The position numbers were made by a program, and so were the translations under genes. From assembly GCA_963578655.1 (NCBI GenBank), contig CAUZEB010000061.1, positions 1 to 9,912 on the forward strand: a stretch of DNA of 9,912 bases, read 5' to 3'. The DNA is from CAUZEB01 sp963578655. GTDB lineage: Bacteria > Chloroflexota > Dehalococcoidia > Lucifugimonadales > CAUZEB01. The stretch's first letter is position 1; each line of letters opens with the position of its first letter. Shown here piece by piece: positions 1 through 6,123 of this stretch. The notes beneath the pieces were generated by a model. That model saw nothing but the letters and a program-made list of their open reading frames with translations. It searched no databases and had not been told where the DNA came from.

Positions 1-581
1 AGCTGACATGAATTGTCTTTGAAGGAGCGTGTTCGTTCCCATTTTAACGCGGCTGGGAAGTATGCTCCACCTCTCCCTCTGAGCCCGGACGATTTAGCTT
101 CGGCGATTACACTTGCTGGTGGAATCATTAAAGCTTTAGCTAATCCTTTGTATCCACCATTATTTATATAATCATCGATATCGGTACTGTCTAATTCCCC
201 ACATTGATCCATTGTTAAACGGCGTTGACCATCATTGAAGGCATATTGAGAACTAGAATCAATTTTGTTCAGAAATTTAGATATGGTTGAGACGTCCTCA
301 GGCGCTATGTTAGTCAACCTGTGTTTACGTCCCGAACTGTCCACTACTATTGCTTGAGGCGCGTTAAAGCACGTGCCGTCGCATCCTGCAGTCGTTATTT
401 TGGAATCATTCGAGACTAAGTCTTTCAATATTTCTGTCACCTGAGTAGCACCTACAGCTAACGAACACTGGCCTGTTTGAACTATTATTCTTTGGGTTTT
501 ACCTGTATTGGATAAAGTCCAGCGTTCATTGCTGGATTTAATAAGGTGTTCAAAGGAAATAGATACGTTACTGTTATTCAA
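1..581 (-). CDS. nuoF: NuoF-like NADH-binding flavoprotein subunit, partial (N-terminal 193 residues)
   Basis: Diaphorase-type subunit that would bind FMN and NAD(H) and exchange electrons with the NuoE-like partner; cytoplasmic. The visible part has two regions. Residues about 30-105 form a thioredoxin-like ferredoxin domain with C39, C67 and C71 in a GCxGxC arrangement followed by P75. From about 125 the NuoF core begins with QCGELDSTDIDDYI, then GGYKGLAKAL and the FMN/NADH glycine loop GLRGRGGA (166-173) followed by ALKW. Only three cysteines are seen in the ferredoxin domain; related formate dehydrogenase beta subunits also show this pattern, from memory. The start is TTG at 581, inside the end of nuoE (TTGAATAA), with AAAAGGAAG six bases upstream; no ATG fits. 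The rest of the protein, including the C-terminal 4Fe-4S part, lies outside the window. It could serve a formate dehydrogenase, a hydrogenase or the neighbouring AOR. Confidence 0.88.
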   Translation of the reverse strand, partial: MNNSNVSISFEHLIKSSNERWTLSNTGKTQRIIVQTGQCSLAVGATQVTEILKDLVSNDSKITTAGCDGTCFNAPQAIVVDSSGRKHRLTNIAPEDVSTISKFLNKIDSSSQYAFNDGQRRLTMDQCGELDSTDIDDYINNGGYKGLAKALMIPPASVIAEAKSSGLRGRGGAYFPAALKWERTRSFKDNSCQ

Positions 582-1041
582 GTGGAGCTTCCTTTTCGAG
601 CATTCTCTCTATGTCTTTAATTGTAACGCGCCCTTGCCACTGTTTATCTAATTGTACAACGGGTGCAACGCCACATAAGAACCCGCAGGGTGTCTCCTCT
701 AACCGTATATCATAGTTTTCAGATATCTGAATAGAATGGTTTTTGCCAAGTTTGGAAGTCACTGCGTTGAAGATTTCCTCACCCCCATTAATCCAGCAAC
801 TCACACCTGTGCATATTCGCAGACGATGCGCTACAGGCTCTTCAAGGCGCAACTCTGTATAGCTAGTGGCCGCGCCGTAAACTTCACTTGCGGGAATACC
901 CAAGTGCCATCCGACGATTTCCATAGCCCAATCAGGCAAGTAGTCGAACTCGTCTTGTAGAAAATGAAGTGCACTTAGGAGTTGTCCATGTTCTCTAGGG
1001 AATTTTTCAATTAGCACAGCTCGTAGACTCTGCCTGTTCAT
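574..1041 (-). CDS. nuoE: NuoE-like [2Fe-2S] subunit (NADH dehydrogenase 24 kDa family)
   Basis: Thioredoxin-fold [2Fe-2S] protein of 155 residues, the normal length for the NuoE/HndA/FdhC family. It passes single electrons to or from the flavin of the NuoF-like partner. All four cluster ligands are present in family order: C77 and C82 (CTGVSC) and C119 and C123 (CGFLC), the second pair followed by GVAPVVQLD. The N-terminal helical part contains the typical LPDWAMEIVGWHLGIPASEVYGAATSY-like segment (about 35-61). The ATG at 1041 has AAGGA nine bases upstream. The gene overlaps the start of nuoF by 8 nt, so the two are surely translated together. A 245-nt gap separates it from the upstream aldehyde oxidoreductase gene, so whether it shares that transcript is unclear. 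Which enzyme it serves, the AOR or an unseen formate dehydrogenase, cannot be decided from this window. Confidence 0.93.
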   Translation of the reverse strand: MNRQSLRAVLIEKFPREHGQLLSALHFLQDEFDYLPDWAMEIVGWHLGIPASEVYGAATSYTELRLEEPVAHRLRICTGVSCWINGGEEIFNAVTSKLGKNHSIQISENYDIRLEETPCGFLCGVAPVVQLDKQWQGRVTIKDIERMLEKEAPLE

Positions 1042-1286
1042 ATGAAGTGATCCTTCTTGCCCTTCACCCTACTGGGTTACACTCGGTCTTATTAAAATAG
1101 GAGTCTCATACCGTGTCTGGTAAACGTCCGTTCATTAACAATAGAAAATTAGATCTATAGAGGATTAGGTTCGTTTCCAAATATATCTTATTTAATCGCA
1201 CTTATGCATCTCTTTAATAGTAATATGATACATGTTTATCTCGGCGTACTTCCTTTCTGGTTGGCCGGATGTCACGGTTTCTTTCA
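1042..1286 (-). other. Intergenic gap between aor and nuoE
   Basis: 245 nt without a convincing gene. I see no strong stem followed by a T-run that would end the aor transcript, and no good -35/-10 pair for nuoE. TTGGAA with TATAGA on the minus strand is the nearest, with a 15-nt spacer that is too short. Two overlapping 8-bp palindromes sit at 1150-1161 in an AT-rich stretch. The gap is long compared with the other junctions in the cluster, so an internal promoter or an RNA processing site is possible. Confidence 0.5.
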
Positions 1287-3107
1287 TTAATGGAGATTCG
1301 AAAGTTCGAGTTCTTCAAGCTTGCTTTTAGGGATAAGTCCCTCATCAGTCCATCCTCTCGCTTTATAGTAAGAGGAAATCATGATGTCTAAGTCCGTTTT
1401 AAGTAGGCCCTCACCTTTCACGATGCTTGTGGGAAGTTTTTCCTGTAAGGATCTTGCCGGCAATGTGTCATCTTCTCTTGTCCATCCTTCGCGTATGTTG
1501 AAAAGTTTCTTCAAGTTATTGATACGCTCCCCCGCTAGCCTCAATTGTTTATCATCCATGTCGAACCCTGTCACGTATTCATAAATAGCAGCAGATTCAG
1601 TGTAGAAATCCTGAAAAGCTTTCCTAAGAAACTTGCACCATATTAGTGAATCAAGGACAGATGAAAAATCCTCCCCTTGTTTAGTTATTTCCCCTTTCAC
1701 TTCATCGGCACTTAGCCTATCGACTAGGGCCGAAAAATCGGCTTCATAAGCAGACGACCTGTTATGACAGGCCCCCCGAGTGCTAACGGCTAGTCCTAAT
1801 GCCATAGTCTTAAGGCTTCTTGGCTCATAGCCAGGCATCTCGAGACCTTTTACTTGCATAGCCCAATCTACTGAATTTGCACCGACTGTTTTTGCCGCAC
1901 GTAAGCAACCGTCAGCTAATAAATCTCCGATGCCTTCTCTCTTACTGATCATATTTAATATTGGTAAAATGGCGCCTATATTTCCGAATTTCAACTCTAT
2001 TCCATTAGTATCCTTTAGCGTCAAGATACCTTTTTCAAAACATTCCATTGCCCACGCTATTGTTACTCCTGTGCTTATAGTATCAATACCTAAATCATCA
2101 CAAAGATGAGAAGCTCGTATTACCGTATTAGGATCTGCTATTCCCAATAGTGGGCCTAGAGCATAAGTACTTTCGTATTCCATACGTCCAGTAGATTTCT
2201 CAAGGCTATCATTGGTACTCATGATCTGCTCGCAGCCAATGGTACAACTCGCGCAATGCGCATTCTTCACGAAATGTGTACTATGCAAACTTTCTCCGCT
2301 GATCGGCTCCGCCTTCTCAAAAGTTGATTGTTTAAAGTTGTATGTTGGCAGTGTACCTAAACGGTTAAAGACTGAAATATTGGCAATTGTACCTAACGAT
2401 CTATATTTCTCCGTAGCAACGCCAAGGCTTCGTCGTGTGAGAGTTCGTTGAATTTCGGAGAGCTTCTTTGGATTATTGACAGGAAGGTTTATATTTCCTC
2501 TCAGAGCGATAGCTTTTAAATTCTTAGACCCCATAACCGCGCCAGTTCCCGTTCTACCCGCTTGGCGTCCCCCATCGTTGCTTATCGTCGCGAATCTCAC
2601 GAGCCTTTCACCCGCGGGTCCTATACATGCAATTCTGGTCTGGCGTCCCAATCTGGCTTTAATTGTTCTTTCTGTAGCAGACGTGCTCAGACCTAAAAGG
2701 TCAGTCGCATCGGTGAATTTCACACGGCCGTCAATTACGCTTAGAAGAGTTGGGTCTGTACAGCGGCCAATAAGAATTAGAGCGTCGTGTCCGGTCTTTT
2801 TCAGTTCCAGTGCTAGAAAGCTAGATGATAGAGAATCACCGATAAATCCCGTTAATGGTGATTTAGCCAAAACAGCGAATTTGCTAGATGTCGTTAACTT
2901 ACTCCCTATTAAAGGGCTGCCTACAAATATCAAAGGATTATCTGGTCCCAAAGGATTAACGCGAGGGGGGCAGTAATTGTAAAGCAGGTATGTTCCCAGA
3001 CCAATGCCTCCAATAAACTGGCGCAAAATATCTTGTGGTATTGGGTCAGTCCTAACAATTCTTGAGGTAAGATCTACCACCATGACTTGCCCATGATAAC
3101 CAAACAT
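1287..3107 (-). CDS. aor: Tungsten-type aldehyde:ferredoxin oxidoreductase (AOR family)
   Basis: A 606-residue enzyme, the usual AOR length, expected to interconvert aldehydes and carboxylates using a W (or Mo) bis-pterin and one [4Fe-4S] cluster; cytoplasmic. The N-terminal domain (about 1-205) ends with the family signature GRTGTGAVMGSKNLKA (184-199). Cluster ligands are C285, C288 and C292 (CASCTIGC) and C491. Pterin-binding motif one is intact (D337-D-L-G-I-D342). Motif two is DSLIWC (486-491), with Ile in place of the usual Gly of DxxGLC. E310/E312 and H448 match active-site residues known from the Pyrococcus enzyme. The start ATG at 3107 lies 8 nt after the moaD stop and uses a GGAGGA site within the end of moaD. 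Tight linkage to moaD and the moeA/mobA genes indicates a dedicated cofactor supply. The substrate cannot be read from sequence; formaldehyde, acetaldehyde or aromatic aldehydes are all possible within the family. Confidence 0.95.
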   Translation of the reverse strand: MFGYHGQVMVVDLTSRIVRTDPIPQDILRQFIGGIGLGTYLLYNYCPPRVNPLGPDNPLIFVGSPLIGSKLTTSSKFAVLAKSPLTGFIGDSLSSSFLALELKKTGHDALILIGRCTDPTLLSVIDGRVKFTDATDLLGLSTSATERTIKARLGRQTRIACIGPAGERLVRFATISNDGGRQAGRTGTGAVMGSKNLKAIALRGNINLPVNNPKKLSEIQRTLTRRSLGVATEKYRSLGTIANISVFNRLGTLPTYNFKQSTFEKAEPISGESLHSTHFVKNAHCASCTIGCEQIMSTNDSLEKSTGRMEYESTYALGPLLGIADPNTVIRASHLCDDLGIDTISTGVTIAWAMECFEKGILTLKDTNGIELKFGNIGAILPILNMISKREGIGDLLADGCLRAAKTVGANSVDWAMQVKGLEMPGYEPRSLKTMALGLAVSTRGACHNRSSAYEADFSALVDRLSADEVKGEITKQGEDFSSVLDSLIWCKFLRKAFQDFYTESAAIYEYVTGFDMDDKQLRLAGERINNLKKLFNIREGWTREDDTLPARSLQEKLPTSIVKGEGLLKTDLDIMISSYYKARGWTDEGLIPKSKLEELELSNLH

Positions 3108-3115
3108 TAATTGAT

Positions 3116-3397
3116 TTATCCTCCAGCTTGATTCGAAAACAAAAGAAGTCTGTCATCTGGTTTTAACTGAAAGCTATCATTTCGCAGAAATGACAATCCG
3201 TTCAAATTAAAAATGTAGCTCTCTTGTAATTCTTGTCTATTGATTTTTATCACTTGATCAATTAACTCAGGAAAGCGTTTCGCCAAACTACAAACTATAT
3301 CCTCAATTTTGTGGTGCGTAGGTATATCAAGCCGCACCTCCTTTACACCAGTAATCATTCTTGCACTACCAAAGAATTCTACTAATATTTCTATCAT
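3116..3397 (-). CDS. moaD: MoaD/ThiS-family sulfur carrier protein
   Basis: A 93-residue beta-grasp protein ending in Gly92-Gly93, the di-glycine tail that is adenylated and thiocarboxylated to donate sulfur for the molybdopterin dithiolene. The N-terminus (MIEILVEFFGSARMITG) matches the typical MoaD opening strand and loop. The C-terminal region DDRLLLF before the tail matches the last family strand. It lies 38 nt after mobA and 8 nt before aor, so it is probably cotranscribed with both. No MoaE, MoeB-type activator, MoaA or MoaC is visible, so the early pathway must be encoded elsewhere. MoaD-like proteins next to AOR genes are known in several lineages and are often separate from the housekeeping MoaD. 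The Shine-Dalgarno sequence is weak, and a 10-bp palindrome (AGTCTAGACT, 3402-3411) occupies that position. ThiS is an alternative, but the context favours MoaD. Confidence 0.85.
   Translation of the reverse strand: MIEILVEFFGSARMITGVKEVRLDIPTHHKIEDIVCSLAKRFPELIDQVIKINRQELQESYIFNLNGLSFLRNDSFQLKPDDRLLLFSNQAGG
3119..3124 (-). promoter_or_regulatory. Ribosome binding site of aor within the last codons of moaD
   Basis: GGAGGA is the only strong Shine-Dalgarno sequence before the aor ATG at 3107, with 11 nt between. The same six bases are the two terminal glycine codons (GGA GGA) of the MoaD-like protein, followed directly by its TAA stop. This points to translational coupling of the carrier protein and the oxidoreductase. 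Confidence 0.7.
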
Positions 3398-3435
3398 GGT
3401 TAGTCTAGACTTTCTTAGATTAGATAGATTTACTA

Positions 3436-4047
3436 CTAAAGTCCGATAGAAGATAGTTTTAAAGCTATCTCAAGGTCTGGTTGTGAGTTAATGTTGAAAA
3501 AACTTAGATGGTCAGGATCGAATTCATCAACCTGTGCTTCAGAAAATAAATTCACTTTAATGTCACTGAAAAACCCATCAATTTTAAGTTCATCGGACTC
3601 AATCTTTCGAAGTATGAATGGTAAACAATTCTTAGAATATATGGCATGCATAGGTTCGGGAAATTGGTTAAGAATTGGAACAATAGCGTCAACTTCCTTG
3701 CGGAAGGAAAGCATATTCCTCAAGAGATCTACATTTAGGAAGGGCATATCACATGCTACAACTATATTCCAGTCTTCATTCGATGCCGAGACCCCCGTGT
3801 AAATGCCGCCTAACGACCCTTTGCTGGGGTAGATGTCGACAGCTGTTTTGACGTGGTTTGGTAGACATAAAGATAGAGCCCTTTCTTCACTATTCACCAC
3901 CACAATCACTTCGTTGGTTAGGAGAGATAGTTTGTCGATGGCCCTCTCAATGAGGGGTTGACCGCCTATTTTCTCGATGGCTTTGTTTCGTCCTAGGCGA
4001 CGACTCATGCCGCCAGCTAGGATGATGCCTGAAACCTTATTCAGCAT
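3436..4047 (-). CDS. mobA: Molybdenum cofactor guanylyltransferase (MobA)
   Basis: Transfers GMP from GTP to molybdopterin to make the guanine dinucleotide cofactor (MGD) used by DMSO-reductase-family enzymes such as formate dehydrogenase; cytoplasmic. The protein is 203 residues, the usual MobA length. The nucleotide loop is ILAGGMSRRLGRNK (9-22). A second conserved block is PSKGSLGGIYTG (74-85). The metal-binding aspartate is D100 in ACDMPFL. The C-terminal FFNINSQPDL (183-192) is the typical NINTPEDL-like end. The ATG at 4047 has GAGGA about nine bases upstream and follows the moeA-fusion stop after 40 nt. AOR-type enzymes use a pterin without GMP, so this gene suggests that a bis-MGD enzyme is encoded nearby. 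The cytidylyltransferase MocA is related, but the tail and context favour MobA. Confidence 0.92.
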   Translation of the reverse strand: MLNKVSGIILAGGMSRRLGRNKAIEKIGGQPLIERAIDKLSLLTNEVIVVVNSEERALSLCLPNHVKTAVDIYPSKGSLGGIYTGVSASNEDWNIVVACDMPFLNVDLLRNMLSFRKEVDAIVPILNQFPEPMHAIYSKNCLPFILRKIESDELKIDGFFSDIKVNLFSEAQVDEFDPDHLSFFNINSQPDLEIALKLSSIGL

Positions 4048-4087
4048 GATCCTATTCCTCGTTTGGCAAGCCTATCATATTTTAAGG

Positions 4088-6034
4088 TCAGCTGCCACGG
4101 AATTCTGAGACGATCTTTCCAGTTAAGGATGTGGTATATCCGCCCAGAGCTTCTATTTCCTTTTTAAATTCTTTACCACGAATTAAATCTAGTAAAGGTT
4201 TTAACAGTTGACTTTCGTAAAACTCTTCTGGAATAACGAGATCATATTGCTCGCTCAATAGGGGAACGAAATCTAGGCCGACTGCCTTTGCAGCAGATTG
4301 GATTCCTAAGCCGACATCGGCTCTTCCTCCATTCACTGCAGCCGCCACCGCCAAATGAGTATAACATTCGCGGGTATATCCTCTAATGTCATCTATTGTG
4401 ATCCCAAGACCCTTTAATTTATAATCAAGTAAAATTCTGGTTCCGGATCCCCTCTGTCTGTTGATGAATGTTATATGACTACTAGTGAGGTCCTCAAGTG
4501 ATTTAATTGATTTTGGATTACCTTTAGGGACCATCAGTCCCTGTGTACGATGAACCAAATTCATAACAACAACATTTCTATTTTTAATATAACGTTTGAT
4601 GAAGGGAAGATTATATTCACCTGTTTCTTCGTCTAGGAGGTGCGTTCCTGAAATATGTGCTTCATCATTGTTCAAGGCTGTGAGACCACCGAGGCTTCCT
4701 ACGTTAGATGAAGATAGGCCGATACCTGTATTGTTACGGCGTAATCGATTGGCCATCAGGTCTAGAGTGAGATCGTGACTACCTATGGCTACTATCGTAT
4801 TGTCTATGTCTTCTAAAGGTCTGAGAAGTTCCACTTCAATTTCTGAGCCACGATCCAATCCTTCTGAAAACCTCGGTATTTTACACAGACCGTCGGCTTG
4901 CACCAGGGACATTATTACACCTGCTCCTCGCTGGACAGGTGTCGCTATCATTCTAGTCCCGACTCGACCCAGCCGTACTCTGACAGTTTCGTCTTCACCA
5001 ATTGGTGATAGAATCTTTCTCGTAATTATCGCCTTTGTTCTTATACGTTCTTGTGATTTTACTCCTAGGATGGTTTCTATTAAGGGTTTCAAAAATGTCT
5101 CGCAGGTCAATACTGCTGAGACAGGATAACCTGGGATACCTAAGACGGGTTTATCATGTATCGTTCCTAATATCACAGGATGACCTGGTCGTACAGCGAC
5201 ACCGTGGACAATGATCTCTCCAAGTTCTTCAACGACTTGTGCAGTAAAGTCGGCCGATCCTGCTGATGAACCCGCATTGATTACTACGACATCGAATTTG
5301 TCGACTGCTTGCTGAATAGTATCCTTGAGTTGATGGTAGTCATCAGGGATTGCTTCTAGCCTAGAGGCATTACCTCCCCAATTTTCTATAAGGCCTGTAA
5401 GTATAAGAGAGTTGAATTCGACGATCTTGCCCGGTTCTAGCTTGGTGCCGGGTTCTACTAATTCGGTCCCCGTGGGAATAACCACTATGTTAGGTTTAAT
5501 CCTAACGTTTAGTGTAGTAAGCCCGGCTGCGGCACATGCTCCGATGTCGACAGGGCGCAATTTGTGATTTTCAGTGAGGATCATTTCTGTTGCTGCTATG
5601 TCTTCACCCAAAGGTCTAACATGTTGGTATGGTGCCGCTGGAGACTGAATTGAAATCAGGGAACAATTAATTTCCTGAATCACCTCCACCATAATGACCG
5701 CATCAAAATCTGTTGGCATTGGATCACCTGTGTCCACCCAGATTGCTTCGGTGCCCAGGTTTAATACAATTGGTGAAGTTTCGGTGGCCCCAAAAGTAAA
5801 CTTCGATTTAACTGCGACACCGTCCATAGCGGCTGCGTCATAGTTAGGAGAAGAGATTTTAGCCCAGACTGGCTCAGAAGTTATCCTGCCTGTTGCAAAC
5901 TCTAATTGCACTGATTCAGATTTGCCCAGCTTACCAGCATTTGTATTTGCTAGAGCATAATTGTACTTAACGATAGCCTCATTTAGAGGTATATCGGTCA
6001 GATAGTATCTCCTATTCTGTTTAGATCCTTTCAT
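4088..6034 (-). CDS. moeA: Molybdopterin molybdotransferase MoeA fused to a PBP-like (LysR-type substrate-binding) domain
   Basis: A 648-residue fusion. Residues about 10-405 are MoeA, which inserts molybdate or tungstate into adenylated molybdopterin. Motifs in order: YDAAAMDGVA (65-74), DTGDPMP (101-107), IPTGTEL (186-192), NAGSSAGSADFT (253-264), RPGHPV (282-287) and GIPGYPVSA (299-307). From about 413 a periplasmic-binding-protein-like domain follows, with VAIGSHDLTLDLM (416-428), GLMVPKGNP (499-507), RGSGTR (528-533) and RADVGLG (571-577). There is no signal peptide, so the ligand domain must work in the cytoplasm, possibly as an oxyanion or cofactor sensor (inference). I chose the ATG at 6034, preceded by GAGGA at good spacing, and it gives the family-like RRYYL opening. 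An in-frame ATG at 6085 has no such site and falls in a hairpin. This fusion type is known in archaea and anaerobic bacteria. It is the second moeA of the cluster. Confidence 0.92.
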   Translation of the reverse strand: MKGSKQNRRYYLTDIPLNEAIVKYNYALANTNAGKLGKSESVQLEFATGRITSEPVWAKISSPNYDAAAMDGVAVKSKFTFGATETSPIVLNLGTEAIWVDTGDPMPTDFDAVIMVEVIQEINCSLISIQSPAAPYQHVRPLGEDIAATEMILTENHKLRPVDIGACAAAGLTTLNVRIKPNIVVIPTGTELVEPGTKLEPGKIVEFNSLILTGLIENWGGNASRLEAIPDDYHQLKDTIQQAVDKFDVVVINAGSSAGSADFTAQVVEELGEIIVHGVAVRPGHPVILGTIHDKPVLGIPGYPVSAVLTCETFLKPLIETILGVKSQERIRTKAIITRKILSPIGEDETVRVRLGRVGTRMIATPVQRGAGVIMSLVQADGLCKIPRFSEGLDRGSEIEVELLRPLEDIDNTIVAIGSHDLTLDLMANRLRRNNTGIGLSSSNVGSLGGLTALNNDEAHISGTHLLDEETGEYNLPFIKRYIKNRNVVVMNLVHRTQGLMVPKGNPKSIKSLEDLTSSHITFINRQRGSGTRILLDYKLKGLGITIDDIRGYTRECYTHLAVAAAVNGGRADVGLGIQSAAKAVGLDFVPLLSEQYDLVIPEEFYESQLLKPLLDLIRGKEFKKEIEALGGYTTSLTGKIVSEFRGS

Positions 6035-6061
6035 GATATTGTCCTCAAATATAACCGATGT

Positions 6062-6089
6062 AAACATGTTTGGTGTCGTCACCATGTTT
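6062..6089 (-). repeat. Intercistronic hairpin between the two moeA genes
   Basis: Plus-strand arms AAACAT (6062-6067) and ATGTTT (6084-6089) enclose GGTG-TCGT-CACC (6072-6083), with a GTTT bulge at 6068-6071 on one side. This gives a 10-bp interrupted stem with a four-base loop. It lies in the 89-nt gap between the moeA stop and the ATG of the fusion gene. It has no T-run, so it is more likely an RNA stability or translation element than a terminator, or it may be chance. Confidence 0.35.
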
Positions 6090-6123
6090 TCTTAGTATTG
6101 GATAAAGAGGTTGTTGATAAGCG

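Noticed and set aside
1150..1161. Overlapping 8-bp palindromes TAGATCTA and TCTATAGA
   Set aside because: Short AT-rich palindromes are expected by chance and no promoter is positioned around them.
1192..1233. 13-residue minus-strand micro-ORF in the aor-nuoE gap
   Set aside because: Too short, ribosome site weak, and nothing such as a run of regulatory codons to suggest a leader peptide.
2476..2976. 166-codon plus-strand open frame opposite the AOR gene
   Set aside because: It lies antisense to a strongly conserved AOR region, shows no recognisable domain and has no ribosome site; it is a by-product of codon use on the other strand.
3402..3411. 10-bp palindrome AGTCTAGACT just before the moaD start
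   Set aside because: It occupies the ribosome-site position, but it is short and inside an operon gap; without conservation data it is not convincing as an operator.
6035..6085. Upstream ATG at 6085 as the true start of the moeA fusion
   Set aside because: No Shine-Dalgarno sequence, location inside a predicted stem, and the extra 17 residues do not resemble the family; the ATG at 6034 is better on all counts.
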